A stretch of DNA of 64,000 nucleotides from Desulfobulbaceae bacterium (GCA_004796425.1 QZLB01000097.1:16453-80452), one strand, 5' to 3'. Positions 47,001 through 55,561 are shown, counted from the first letter of the stretch. The notes: a model not told the origin generated them from the sequence alone. A program made the numbers and translations.

Positions 47001-47026
47001 TATGAGCGTACCCTGAGGGGAATCAT
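44021..47026 (-). CDS. dnaE2: Error-prone DNA polymerase III alpha subunit, DnaE2/ImuC type
   Basis: About 1001 residues from ATG 47026 (MIPLRVRSYYSLQ), which leaves 25 nt after the Y-family gene; longer frames would overlap that gene. C-family polymerase with catalytic Asps in PPDIDIDF (about 360) and KIDLLGNRSLGV (about 515), and a C-terminal OB fold. The N-terminal PHP domain has lost its metal ligands: LHxHS reads VRSYYS and TDH reads TDTG. There is no proofreading and no obvious tau-binding tail, as expected for DnaE2 of about 1000 residues. With ImuB it copies past DNA lesions and causes SOS mutagenesis. Last gene of the lexA cassette. Confidence 0.9.
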   Translation of the reverse strand: MIPLRVRSYYSLQTGTASPETLCRKAREYGYQQLALTDTGNLYGLWSFINSCRRFDLKPIIGAELGGDPAGRELCCLVQDPIGYRNLCNLLTDNKRGSIDRVSELGPERFDGLIVLVKDQTLIEKLREKQISVVADVGNRPTEPGSRLREAAQRNNIPAVATPDSCLGTRDDFRLYQLLEAVREKTVLDRKVSPRVTEVLPVLEEPAVYRQRFAMWPEVIRATAEIAEMCSFSGPEFGIVMPPWEPEHHYSAHQVLRQEAYRGARNRYGDDLSESVVERLEHELRVIEEMGYSSYFLVVRDIVHPRQTDGRRVTRRVCGRGSGAASLVAYCLGVTNVCPIRYNLYFERFLNPGRSDPPDIDIDFAWDERDQVLDDVLETFGDRAAMVCNHVFFQPRMAIRETARAFGLPGYEISRMTKRLPWFFRRDDEQLTNQISQLPALKDQDFSPPWPEIIELASGLIGLPRYLSVHPGGVVITPTAVADYVPVERSPKGVRIIQWEKDGTEQAGLVKIDLLGNRSLGVIRDAIKNVRINGVGFSEHQWEPEDDVPTQESVSQGRTMGCFYIESPAMRLLQKKAGTGDFEQLVIQSSIIRPAANEFVREYVRRLHGGAWDPLHPALERVLDETFGLMVYQEDVSRVAVALADFSHAEADGLRKVMSKKDRERRLHDYRDQFFSGCRKQEIGEPEIERIWEMMMSFSGYSFCKPHSASYARVSFQAAYLKRHYPAEFMAAVISNQGGFYSTFAYVSEARRMGIEIIPPDVNQSNYCWQGQESVIRVGLQAVRELSFESVTTILAQREQRLFSGFDDFVNRVKPAEHELRSLINAGACDELEPARQRNELLWQAAGGTLCQNKDRRRSLFEAPRIAPPILPRHDERELLRAEYRALGFLSTIHPIRLIDLIGSRVQAIKAASLKDHVGSTVCVMCWLLTGKMVSTKTGEVMEFLTFEDETGLIETTFFPAVYRAHAHELSSGKPYLLKGLVEADYGAITLTVEKVFGRKA

Positions 47027-47051
47027 GATCTCTGTCGCCCGGTGTAAATAC

Positions 47052-48236
47052 TTACTGGAGCCATGCCTGACTGGCAAACCGAAGTGAGTCCACCCCAAAT
47101 TGTTTGCGGACAAGATCCATTGCCGCCATCAGTCTCTGCTGCCGCTGCTGTTTTTTATCGGTAGCAGCAAACAGGGTAAGTTGACGTGAAGCCGCATGCA
47201 GCCGGCTACACGTCAAAATACAACTGCGTACTCTCGTACGTCGGTTCCAGGCTCGTTCGAGAGCCAGCAAGGCAAGCGTACGCAAGGTGTCCTCATCTGA
47301 TACGCCGTGTTTCACAGACGCCTGTCGCACAACCAGACTGCCATCAGAATAATTCAACTGAAGGGCAAGCCGCCTGCCTACCAGCTGATCTGTTCGCAAT
47401 TTCATGCCAATGCGTACGGCAAGCGCGGTAACAATACCCTCAATCACCCGCTTCTCCGCCGTATCATCAGCCAAAACATGGTGTTCACGCACAACCCGGT
47501 CTCGATGCCTGCAGTACGGTCGAATTCTTTCCTGATCAACACCGTGACTGATGTTGTGCAGCGTTTCTCCCCGTTTGCCAAATACAGAAAAGAGTTGGGC
47601 ATGATCGAGTGTGGCCAGCTGACCGACTTGTGTTATATTGAATTCATTCAGGCGCGCCATCTCCTGGGAGTCGATACCGGGAAGTAACCGTACTGAAAGG
47701 GGGGCCAAAAAAGATGCCTCCTCCCCCGGCGAAACAAAATACTCTCCTGCCGGTTTCACCAGTCTTGACGCTACCTTGGCAACCAGTTTGTTGGCCGCAA
47801 CACTCCAGATCGGATCGATGCCGATTTTTTGTTGGGCCTGCTTGCGAAGACGCCAGCCGACATCAGGAGGAGCACCAATCAACCGATGTGTACCGGTAAT
47901 ATCGAGAAACAGATGCCCATCCCCGTTACCCGACTCAAGCAAAGGAGAGAACATCTGCGCTTCGCGGACAAAGGCGTGCATCACTTTATGATACAGTTCA
48001 AACCGGGGTGGCAGTATTTGGGCACGGCGACAGAGGCGAGCCGCCTCACGCAGAGCCATCCCCTTGCGCACGCCATCACCATACGCTTCCTCACTCATGT
48101 CATACACAACCGCACGAGCCGCCTGCAACGGCGAAATGATCAGTGGTTTCTCCGCCAGGCCCGCGTCTTGAATACGCTCGGCCGCCACCGCAAAATCAGC
48201 AACGTTCATATGCAGAATAAACCGTTCTCTCGTCAT
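47052..48236 (-). CDS. imuB: ImuB-like inactive Y-family polymerase
   Basis: 394 residues with the Y-family palm, fingers and little-finger layout. Catalytic acids are gone: the first motif DMDAFF(A) reads HMNVADFAVAAE, and the SxDE motif reads GNGDGHLFLDIT, where the DE pair is replaced. The DNA-binding helix-hairpin region is kept (LSVRLLPGIDSQEMARLNEF and VFGKRGETLHNISHG, read in parts). ImuB proteins are scaffolds that bring DnaE2 to the sliding clamp. I did not find a clean clamp-binding motif; QLTLFAA near the C-terminus (about 355) is the best candidate. ATGA overlap with the DUF72 gene shows coupling. Confidence 0.85.
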   Translation of the reverse strand: MTRERFILHMNVADFAVAAERIQDAGLAEKPLIISPLQAARAVVYDMSEEAYGDGVRKGMALREAARLCRRAQILPPRFELYHKVMHAFVREAQMFSPLLESGNGDGHLFLDITGTHRLIGAPPDVGWRLRKQAQQKIGIDPIWSVAANKLVAKVASRLVKPAGEYFVSPGEEASFLAPLSVRLLPGIDSQEMARLNEFNITQVGQLATLDHAQLFSVFGKRGETLHNISHGVDQERIRPYCRHRDRVVREHHVLADDTAEKRVIEGIVTALAVRIGMKLRTDQLVGRRLALQLNYSDGSLVVRQASVKHGVSDEDTLRTLALLALERAWNRRTRVRSCILTCSRLHAASRQLTLFAATDKKQQRQQRLMAAMDLVRKQFGVDSLRFASQAWLQ

Positions 48237-49093
48237 GATTTCCGCAACGATGCACTTTGCTTAATCACCTGCGCGAGCACTTGTGCATTTCTCGGCGCCT
48301 GAGCACCGACATGATTATTAAAAAAGAGAATCCCACGCGTTGCCTGTCGGGCAATCTGGAGCAGATGTTTGTCACACCATTGCTGGAGTTCGTGCTGCTG
48401 GTAGTTGTAGTCAAATTTCTTCTGCATATTGCCGCTCAACCACCCTTTCTTATTGCGGCCATGAAAGCGTACATAGAAAAGTTCCGGGTTGGTTACCACA
48501 TCAAGACAGGGAAACAATCCGGCAATATCAGGTTCGTCAACGGTTACCAGTGTCACCTTTCGTCGCTCCAATTCAGCAAATACCGAGTCAACCGCCCAGG
48601 AGGCGTGTCTGAACTCAACGGCAATCGGCAGCCCGGCCAGTCTATCCAGGAGTTCCGCGAGAAAATGCCGGTTGTTGATCGTTCGATCAAAATCAGGAGG
48701 AAGCTGTACCAGAACAGCCAGCAATTTGTCGGCCAGCGGCGCAATTCCCTTCCGATACTGCTGCAATTGATCACGCCAGTCGTGATCCCGTTCATGGGTC
48801 ATCGTTCGAGTCAGTTTTGCCGCGAACAGCAGGTGATCGGGAGCCGCATCAGCCATTCTTCTAAGCGGTTCTACGCGAGCCATCTGGTACCAGGTATAAT
48901 TAAGCTCGACAACAGAAAAGTGGCGGCCGTACAGCGCAAGCATTGCTGAAGATTTTGTCCCCGCCGGATAAAACCCGCTATCAATCCATTCTACATAAGA
49001 ATAACCGCTTGTGCCGATCAAGCATCGACAGGCCGCACCCTGACCAGCGGAGAACGTACACACTTCACTCGTCTCATAGCGCACTGTTTCCAT
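48233..49093 (-). CDS. DUF72 (YecE-like) protein in the mutagenesis cassette
   Basis: About 286 residues from ATG 49093 (TTG 49108 also in frame). DUF72 TIM-barrel marks: CLIGTSGYSYVEWIDSGFYPAG, VVELNYTWYQM, FAAKLTRTMTHER, LAVLVQLPPDF, IAVEFRHASW and FYVRFHGRN. Function of the family is unknown; the barrel resembles AP-endonuclease/xylose-isomerase folds. It sits between lexA and imuB, where ImuA or SulA-like genes are found in other SOS cassettes, so it may be part of the mutasome or of DNA repair (inference). Confidence 0.88.
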   Translation of the reverse strand: METVRYETSEVCTFSAGQGAACRCLIGTSGYSYVEWIDSGFYPAGTKSSAMLALYGRHFSVVELNYTWYQMARVEPLRRMADAAPDHLLFAAKLTRTMTHERDHDWRDQLQQYRKGIAPLADKLLAVLVQLPPDFDRTINNRHFLAELLDRLAGLPIAVEFRHASWAVDSVFAELERRKVTLVTVDEPDIAGLFPCLDVVTNPELFYVRFHGRNKKGWLSGNMQKKFDYNYQQHELQQWCDKHLLQIARQATRGILFFNNHVGAQAPRNAQVLAQVIKQSASLRKS

Positions 49094-49111
49094 GGCCGAA
49101 ACACTCAATTA

Positions 49112-49744
49112 TCATTGAGAAAACAGAGCGTTTTCTCCTCGAATCACCCCAACAACCTTGCCTTGTACAAGCAGTTCATTGAAGCGATACCGCACCACCT
49201 GGTAATGACGATTTGCCGGATGAAGCTCAAGGCAGTCCTGACCACGATAAAATCGCTTCACCGTTGCCTCTTCATTCTGGATCAACACCGCAACAATCTC
49301 CCCATCTTCTGCATACTGACGAGGTTCGCAGATCACCAGGTCGCCATCGAGAATTCCTGCCTCACACATTGAATCGCCCATGATTCGCAGACAGAAGAGG
49401 TTCTCCCCATGAAACATCCGGTCGTCTACAACGACAGACCCATCCCACTCCTGCTGTGCATACATGGGCAGCCCGGCGGTGATCTGGCCGATGATGGGCA
49501 GCTCTCGCCCCCGCGGAGTTGCCGGCTTTTTCTGGTCAGGAGGTACCAAACGTACGGTTCTGCTATAGCGCCCGGTACGTTCAATAATCCCCTTCTTTTC
49601 CAACTGCCCGAAAAGCTGAGCCACCGCATTATGGCTTACCCCCAGGTCAGCGGCAACCTGTCTCAAGCTGGGTGTCTTACCCGTTTGCGCCAAACGCTTC
49701 TGCAAATAATCAAAAAGATGCTGCTGCTTTGTTGTCAGATTCAT
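49112..49744 (-). CDS. lexA: LexA repressor
   Basis: 210 residues from ATG 49744 with AGGGG upstream. Winged helix at the N-terminus (MNLTTKQQHLFDYL, TPSLRQVAADLGVSHNAVAQ). Cleavage site Ala-Gly in QITAGLP, catalytic Ser in GDSMCEAGI and Lys in ATVKRFY, so RecA-stimulated self-cleavage should work. The recognition helix (VSHNAVAQLFGQL) differs from the E. coli form, in line with a different operator. It heads the cassette lexA-DUF72-imuB-dnaE2 and very likely represses it through the palindrome at 49763-49780. Confidence 0.93.
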   Translation of the reverse strand: MNLTTKQQHLFDYLQKRLAQTGKTPSLRQVAADLGVSHNAVAQLFGQLEKKGIIERTGRYSRTVRLVPPDQKKPATPRGRELPIIGQITAGLPMYAQQEWDGSVVVDDRMFHGENLFCLRIMGDSMCEAGILDGDLVICEPRQYAEDGEIVAVLIQNEEATVKRFYRGQDCLELHPANRHYQVVRYRFNELLVQGKVVGVIRGENALFSQ

Positions 49745-49762
49745 AAACGCCCCTATGTATAT

Positions 49763-49802
49763 GTACATTTAAAAATGTACCACCGAAATCCCCAAATGTC
49801 AA
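49763..49802 (-). promoter_or_regulatory. lexA-cassette promoter with LexA-type operator
   Basis: Minus-strand promoter TTGACA (49797-49802), 17-bp spacer, TACATT (49774-49779). The near-perfect palindrome GTACATTTAAAAATGTAC (49763-49780; 8-bp arms) covers the -10 box. A second GTACATT half-like site overlaps the -35 box. GTAC half-sites recall the GTAC-type motif reported for LexA2 of Pseudomonas putida. Confidence 0.78.
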
Positions 49803-49842
49803 TGTACATAAATGCTCATATCCTGGAAAATCGATTCGAAAA

Positions 49843-50481
49843 TTATTGAGAAAAACGGGTAGAAACCAGCTTGATGCCGAGGATGACAAAAAGTGTACCA
49901 CTGATCTTCTTCAGCAGACGGGAGGAGGATGAGGATTGTGAAAACCGCTGAGAGAAAAAGGCTGAGAAAAAGGCAAGTAACAGACACCAGATCGTCCCTG
50001 TGCAAATAAAGACAGCACCGAGAATCATGAATGAGAGCGGTTTATTGGTACTGTCAGGAGAAATAAACTGAGGAAGAAAGGCCAGGAAGAAAACGGCAAC
50101 TTTAGGATTCAACACATTGGTCAACACCCCTTGTCGGAAAATTTTTCGAGAGACAACCGGGGAGCCAATTCGAGATTGCTCTTGCTGATCAGTTGTTTGA
50201 TCGGTGATCATCTTGAAACCCTGCCAGACAAGATACACACAACCAATCACTTTCAGCACCAGAAACGCATACGCTGAAGTTGCCAGGATTGCCGAAAGAC
50301 CAAAGGCCCCCAGCGTGGTGTGCACAAGGGCACCAGTACTAATACCCAGGGCAGCTGCGACACCTGCAACTCGACCCTGAGCAATACTTCGACCAATGAT
50401 GTATAGAGAATCAGGACCGGGGTAGAGGTTCAACATAATCCCTGCTCCGACAAAAAGGGCAAAGTTTTCAATACCGAACAT
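49843..50481 (-). CDS. LysE/RhtB-family exporter
   Basis: 212 residues with five to six membrane helices. NLYPGPDSLYIIGRSIAQGRVAGVAAALGIS (in parts, about 18-48) is the LysE-family hallmark with its Pro-Gly-Pro turn; GVLTNVLNPKVAVFFLAFLPQF (in parts, about 118-139) is the second conserved block. Such proteins export amino acids such as lysine, threonine or homoserine lactone. Substrate unknown. It is read on the same strand as, and upstream-adjacent to, the lexA cassette but has its own gene boundary. Confidence 0.88.
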   Translation of the reverse strand: MFGIENFALFVGAGIMLNLYPGPDSLYIIGRSIAQGRVAGVAAALGISTGALVHTTLGAFGLSAILATSAYAFLVLKVIGCVYLVWQGFKMITDQTTDQQEQSRIGSPVVSRKIFRQGVLTNVLNPKVAVFFLAFLPQFISPDSTNKPLSFMILGAVFICTGTIWCLLLAFFSAFFSQRFSQSSSSSRLLKKISGTLFVILGIKLVSTRFSQ

Positions 50482-50507
50482 GGTTCGCCAGCCCCCTCGT
50501 GGTAGCC

Positions 50508-52985
50508 CTACTTTCGTGCCAGCTCGTCTCGAACCGCTTCGCCAAGCTGCTGGAAGGTGTAGGGTTTTTTAAGAAAGCTCCCGGCTCCCATGGCCAAGGT
50601 TGCATCGATATCACCACTCTGCGAAAAGCCACTGGTAAGCAACACTTTCTGAGCCGGGTTCCGGGAATGAATCCCCTCATAGGTTATGCGACCATTGATC
50701 CCGGGTGGCATCAGCATGTCCAGAAGTACCAGGTCAACCACCTGCTTCTCCAGATATTCTATAGCTGCTTCTCCCGAGGACACGAGAAACACATCGTAGC
50801 CGAGTTCAGCCAGGATGTTTCCGGCAATCTCCCGCTGCAGCCCCTCATCATCGACGACCAATATCGAACCACTGCCTCGAATATCCTCACTTGAACTCTC
50901 ACCTTCTACTACGGGATCGGGCAACTCGTCTGAAATCGGCAGATATACAGTGAAGATGGATCCATCAGAGGTGGTATCAACCGTGATCCGACCGTGGTGC
51001 TCCTGGATGATATTCCAGGCGATGGCCAGCCCGAGACCGCCGCAGCCGGTCTGCTCTTTCTGTTCTCCGGGCTCACGATAATGGAATGGTAACAGCAGTC
51101 GTTCCAGATGCTCCTGCTCTACCCTCGCTCCATCTCCCTGTACGGTAATCACTGCATAAAGTGCGTCATTCAATCCCTGAATCCGTTGGTCGGTGGAGTG
51201 GCCATCTTTTAGTTCGGTGGAAATCTGTACTACACCAGCCTGACTACGGCACTCCAAACGATTGATAATCAGGTTTGAAATTGCTTTCTGCAACGGCAAA
51301 GATGCACACCTGATATAAACTTTCTCGTGACACAACTTCACCTCAAACTGAAAACTCCGGGATTCATTATTATGTCCTGTTACATTAACGTGTTGCAGAC
51401 AGTTTTCAACCAGAACATTAAGCTCATGAAACTCCCAGGTCTGGGCTGTTCCCTTCGACAAAAGCAAGAGATCATTAACGATTCCGACTGCCCGTTCACC
51501 TGCCGTTCTCATCGCCTGCAGTGGTTCTTTGAGTCCGGAGTCATCGGGCAGCTTCCTGAGCAGAAGATCAGGGTAGCTGAAAAGACCGGCCAGGACGTTG
51601 TTCAAATCATGGGCAATCGCTCCTGCCATCGAACCCGCCGTGGCCATTTTCTCAGACTGAAGCAACTGGTTCTGCATTTGACGCATCTCTTCAACGGTTT
51701 CTTCCAGTTGCTGATTCTTTTGTGCCAAGTCCGCCAACATTTCTGTTTTAGCCTGTGTTGCCGCCTCTGCTGCCATTTTCTCTCGTTCGGCCTGTTCCCT
51801 GCGAGTTCGTTCCGTCATATCAGCGACATACCCCTCAATTGCGCAGATACTGCCCTGCATATCTCTGACAGTATGGGCCGATAGTGAGGCGGGGAAAATA
51901 GAACCGTCTTTTCTTTTAAAATTCAGTGGATAATCTCTGATTCGATCGTTCTTCTCCAGTGCAGTCAGTATGGTCGTTCGATCTTCGAGGTTCTCGTACA
52001 CCTGGGTTGAATCGGTCACCAGCTCAAGCATTTCCTCAACGGAATCATAGCCCCCCATGGCGGCAAGGGAAGGATTTATGTCCTCAAATTTACCGGAGGC
52101 GTCAACCCGGTAGATACCACCCACGGCGGTCATAAACAGTGCCCGATATTTACTTTCCGCCTCAGTGATGTCTTTCAGGGTATTGATTCGTGATAGAGCA
52201 TTGTTAATCAACCGGTCAAGACTCCGGGCAAACTCCCGATTTACCGGGGTTATCTGAAGTTCATCCTGATGATCCTCAAAGACGATGACATCCAGTACCT
52301 GATCTCCTTCTATCAGAGGCACAAAGAGCAATACACTATCACCATCCTCTGCCACCCCCCCCGCTTGATTCATTTTTGGCTCAGGATCAATGACCATCTG
52401 GCCGGACAGGAGCTGGGTGATCTGCTCTTCATCCAACCGCTCAGCATAACTCTGATACAGACCGGATCGATTGTATAATGAATCGCGATCAAAAATTCCG
52501 ACACACTTACCGGCTAACTGCGTTTCAACCACTTCAACAATTACCCGAATTATTTCATCTTTATTCAACGCACCCGCGAGCTCCTCTCCGATCCGGCTCA
52601 ACTCGTTTAGCTTTTCGATGTATCCTTTTATCGTATCAATCAGCGCATTTACCTGGTGGGCACAACTACCCAGTTCATCCTGTATACCAACAGGATCAAC
52701 CCGGGCCAGAAAATTACCCTGCTGGGCACTTTTTAAGGCGTAGCCAATGGCAGAAACCCGTGGCACAATCAAGCGATCAACAATGGATGCCGCCGCAAGC
52801 GCAGTAATGATTCCAATCGTTCCAACCAGCAGGAGGTAGAGCGTGGGGGTCATCGGCGGGGAAGACGATCCGAATGGACCGAAACCGAAAAGCAGAAGTG
52901 CGCCGCCAGCCAGACAGGTCTCAAGTACCAGCATGACCAGGAATACTTTAAGTGTGATTGATTGGCCTAGTTTACGCAGGTACAA
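50508..52985 (-). CDS. Hybrid sensor histidine kinase
   Basis: 825 residues. The TTG start at 52985 (AGGGG about ten bases upstream) is needed to include the first membrane helix. Order: two TMs (about 13-34, 48-70), HAMP-like linker (70-125), GAF domain (about 140-270), PAS domain (about 278-390), coiled coil (390-445), HisKA with His in AIAHDLNNVLAG (about 457), HATPase with GCGGLGLAIAWNI (about 640), and receiver domain (about 700-825) with Asp in DLVLLDMLMP and Lys in FLKKPY. A membrane-bound kinase that can pass phosphate through its own receiver. The signal is not known; no output regulator is adjacent. Confidence 0.9.
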   Translation of the reverse strand: MYLRKLGQSITLKVFLVMLVLETCLAGGALLLFGFGPFGSSSPPMTPTLYLLLVGTIGIITALAAASIVDRLIVPRVSAIGYALKSAQQGNFLARVDPVGIQDELGSCAHQVNALIDTIKGYIEKLNELSRIGEELAGALNKDEIIRVIVEVVETQLAGKCVGIFDRDSLYNRSGLYQSYAERLDEEQITQLLSGQMVIDPEPKMNQAGGVAEDGDSVLLFVPLIEGDQVLDVIVFEDHQDELQITPVNREFARSLDRLINNALSRINTLKDITEAESKYRALFMTAVGGIYRVDASGKFEDINPSLAAMGGYDSVEEMLELVTDSTQVYENLEDRTTILTALEKNDRIRDYPLNFKRKDGSIFPASLSAHTVRDMQGSICAIEGYVADMTERTRREQAEREKMAAEAATQAKTEMLADLAQKNQQLEETVEEMRQMQNQLLQSEKMATAGSMAGAIAHDLNNVLAGLFSYPDLLLRKLPDDSGLKEPLQAMRTAGERAVGIVNDLLLLSKGTAQTWEFHELNVLVENCLQHVNVTGHNNESRSFQFEVKLCHEKVYIRCASLPLQKAISNLIINRLECRSQAGVVQISTELKDGHSTDQRIQGLNDALYAVITVQGDGARVEQEHLERLLLPFHYREPGEQKEQTGCGGLGLAIAWNIIQEHHGRITVDTTSDGSIFTVYLPISDELPDPVVEGESSSEDIRGSGSILVVDDEGLQREIAGNILAELGYDVFLVSSGEAAIEYLEKQVVDLVLLDMLMPPGINGRITYEGIHSRNPAQKVLLTSGFSQSGDIDATLAMGAGSFLKKPYTFQQLGEAVRDELARK

Positions 52986-53022
52986 TATTTAATAACCCCT
53001 GTTTTCTTATGAACCTGGCTTA

Positions 53023-54279
53023 TTACAATGAAACCTGATCAGGTTGAATTGAAAACGTTCCCGCCTCAATTTCTCTATCCATTTCTTTCAGGGACTGTCT
53101 CATCTGTTTGAGCGCCTGACGTATGCGGTTTTCATTTTCCACCAGTGCCAGCCGGAGATACCCATCCCCTTCTTCGCCAAAACCGGCTCCCGGTGCCAGA
53201 GCGACATTTGCCCGCTCCATCATCTCAACAGAAAACTTGATTGAACCCATTTTATCGTAGGGAGCTGGAATTTTTACCCAGAGAAACATCCCGGCTTTGG
53301 GCACCTCCACCTGCCAACCCATCCGCTCCAGTCCCTCGCATAGCACATCACGGCGTTTCTGGTAAACCTCCACCTGTTCAGCTATGTCATCATCGCAATC
53401 ACGCATCGCCACTATTCCGGCCACCTGGATCGCGGAAAAGATCCCATAATCGTAGTATCCCTTGATTCGGGCCAAACCATTTATAATGTCAGGATTCCCC
53501 ACACAATAGCCCAGTCGCCAACCAGCCATGTTATACGATTTAGAAAACGATCCAAATTCGACAGCTACATCCGTTGCCCCCTCAACTTCCAGTAGACTGG
53601 GTGCGGAGTAACCATCATAGGTTATTTTTGCATAGGCAAAGTCATTGATCACCATGAAATTATAACGACGGGCATATTTGACCACTTCGGAAAACAGCTC
53701 CTTGCTTGCCAACGTACCGGTCGGGTTATGCGGGAAATTGAGCATCACCAATTTCGGTGGAGGATACAGAGACTGGCACATGGCCACAATTCGCTCGAGA
53801 AATTGCTCTTCCGTACTCAGCGGTATCCGCAAAACATTTGCCCCGGCAATAACCGCAGCATAGACATGAATGGGAAATGCCGGCGCCGGTACGAGCACGG
53901 TGTCACCCGGACCAAGAAGCGCCAGGCACATATGAGAGATGCCTTCTTTGGAGCCAATGGTGCAGATCACATCATTTTCACCGGTCAAGGAAACGTTATA
54001 ATTCCGCCCATAGTACAGCGCTATCTCCCGTTTGAGGTTTTTCATACCACCGGCCACCGGATATCGATGACTTTTGGGATCAGCTGCAACCTCACACAAT
54101 TTTTCTGTGACCGGTCCTGGTGCTGGATCCACGGGATTCCCCATACCCAGATCGATAACGTCATCTCCTTTCCAGCGTTTCTCCATTTTCATTTTGTTTA
54201 TCATGCCAAAAAGATACGGAGGAAGCTGGCCCATTCTTTCTGCAAACCGAACTTTAAAACTTTCACTCATGATTTTCAC
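53023..54279 (-). CDS. alaC: Alanine transaminase-type aminotransferase
   Basis: 418 residues (GTG 54279) or 415 (ATG 54270). Fold type I PLP enzyme: VIDLGMGNPVDPAP, IGSKEGISHMCLALLGPGD, MLNFPHNPTGT with the ring-stacking Asn, and the PLP Lys in EFGSFSKSYNMAGWRLGY. Similar in layout to E. coli AlaC, which makes alanine from pyruvate and glutamate; LL-diaminopimelate aminotransferases are close relatives and remain possible. Cytoplasmic, single gene. Confidence 0.87.
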   Translation of the reverse strand: MKIMSESFKVRFAERMGQLPPYLFGMINKMKMEKRWKGDDVIDLGMGNPVDPAPGPVTEKLCEVAADPKSHRYPVAGGMKNLKREIALYYGRNYNVSLTGENDVICTIGSKEGISHMCLALLGPGDTVLVPAPAFPIHVYAAVIAGANVLRIPLSTEEQFLERIVAMCQSLYPPPKLVMLNFPHNPTGTLASKELFSEVVKYARRYNFMVINDFAYAKITYDGYSAPSLLEVEGATDVAVEFGSFSKSYNMAGWRLGYCVGNPDIINGLARIKGYYDYGIFSAIQVAGIVAMRDCDDDIAEQVEVYQKRRDVLCEGLERMGWQVEVPKAGMFLWVKIPAPYDKMGSIKFSVEMMERANVALAPGAGFGEEGDGYLRLALVENENRIRQALKQMRQSLKEMDREIEAGTFSIQPDQVSL

Positions 54280-54449
54280 TCAAACCCGGTGTATTGAATG
54301 TTTCTTCTGGGAATCTGATTCGCGAACGAACTACTTACTGAACCTCGTCTAACGGGTCCATTCTTCAAAGTTTCAGCACGGAAGTCAACAAGATTAGCAA
54401 TGGTGGCGGAGAATGATCAACCGAGACAGCTGTTGGTCAAAAAGAAATC

Positions 54450-54485
54450 GGGCTGTCTCACCACGTATGGCAGAGACAGCCCGTT
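54450..54485 (-). terminator. Intrinsic terminator of the DUF1566 gene
   Basis: Stem GGGCTGTCTC / GAGACAGCCC with a 13-nt loop. The minus strand continues GATTTCTTTTTG, giving a T-rich tail. Confidence 0.75.
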
Positions 54486-54511
54486 GAGCCTAAAATAGCG
54501 CAGATTTTTGC

Positions 54512-55447
54512 TCAGATTTGCCGGCAGAGTCGACCAAACCCCCCGGGAATCGTACCTGAAGACCAGAAGGATCTGCCATGCTTGAAGTCAACAAACCAGT
54601 AACCACCTGGTGTTCTCTGAGCTGCTACAAAAATAAACGGCTGTTCCCGACTGAAGTTTGTATTGAGATGCAGCCCTTTTTCGTTTGGCTCTGATTCCAT
54701 AAGAGACATCGCTTCCTCAAGTGATGGTAGACGCCAGTCTGAGTAGCCGGCGAAGCGTTTATCATTGAGCTCATTTATTTTTCTGTGCATGGACCGAATT
54801 GAGGTAATATCGATACCCTCGCGCTGCCACATCAATCCGGTACGCTGATCAACGAGGGTCCGTGAACCACTGTCTTTCAGGTGATTGACAAACGACCCGG
54901 AAGGATTGACTTCTGCATCCCAGAAATTCCATTGCCGAATAGTCGATTGAACCTCATCATCGCTGAGCGTGGTCTGGTTGGATGGGAGCAGCACGGCATC
55001 ATCGGTGGTGGGTATTTTATCCCATCGCGGTAACCGTGGTCCCATATCTTCAACAACACGTTTTTCGTGCACGGGGTGAACCAGGCTCTGATCACCATCA
55101 TCCAGAACGTTATTGATCAACCATTTTTGAATATCGTTATCAATAGCGTAACTGCGTTCAAAAAACGCAGCCTCGCCCTGTTTCTTAACACAATCCCGCA
55201 CTAGGTGCTGAGGTGCGTCAATTTCTGCCACAATTCTGGCGTGCTTTACCCCTCGTTCCATCAAGCAGAGTTTAGGGTCATCACCCCAATTATCGACAAA
55301 AAAGTAGTAAATACGCTCACCATTGTTTCTGACCCGTTCACGACCTCCCCAGGACTCGAATGTTCCAAATGTGAGATCCGGTGTCATTTCCCAATCGATT
55401 GAATTAATGACCTGGTTGCCAACTTTTAGATTATGAAACATTCCCAT
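54512..55447 (-). CDS. DUF1566 (Lcl-type C-terminal) domain protein
   Basis: 311 residues; AAGGAG six bases before the ATG. There is no signal peptide, which is unusual for this group. The last 110 residues match DUF1566: VDQRTGLMWQRE (about 208-219), FAGYSDWRLPSLEEAMSLME (about 243-262), and GYWFVDFKHGRSFWSS and FGRLCRQI at the end. The domain is often found on secreted or phage tail-like proteins with a C-type-lectin-like fold. The N-terminal 200 residues (WEMTPDLTFGTFESWGG..., DNWGDDPKLCLME) are unrecognised. Confidence 0.78.
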   Translation of the reverse strand: MGMFHNLKVGNQVINSIDWEMTPDLTFGTFESWGGRERVRNNGERIYYFFVDNWGDDPKLCLMERGVKHARIVAEIDAPQHLVRDCVKKQGEAAFFERSYAIDNDIQKWLINNVLDDGDQSLVHPVHEKRVVEDMGPRLPRWDKIPTTDDAVLLPSNQTTLSDDEVQSTIRQWNFWDAEVNPSGSFVNHLKDSGSRTLVDQRTGLMWQREGIDITSIRSMHRKINELNDKRFAGYSDWRLPSLEEAMSLMESEPNEKGLHLNTNFSREQPFIFVAAQRTPGGYWFVDFKHGRSFWSSGTIPGGFGRLCRQI

Positions 55448-55523
55448 ATACGACTCCTTACGCTCCTGATTTAAACACTGACTGTGTTTTTTTCCCCTGC
55501 ATCTGTTCGCCTGTTTAAAAGAC

Positions 55524-55532
55524 TGTTATAAT
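55524..55532 (+). promoter_or_regulatory. Extended -10 promoter of glgX
   Basis: TGTTATAAT is a perfect extended -10 element (TGN then TATAAT), with no good -35. It would start a leader of about 45 nt before the glgX ATG. Confidence 0.55.
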
Positions 55533-55561
55533 GAGTAACAGGACCCTACTATTGTAATACT

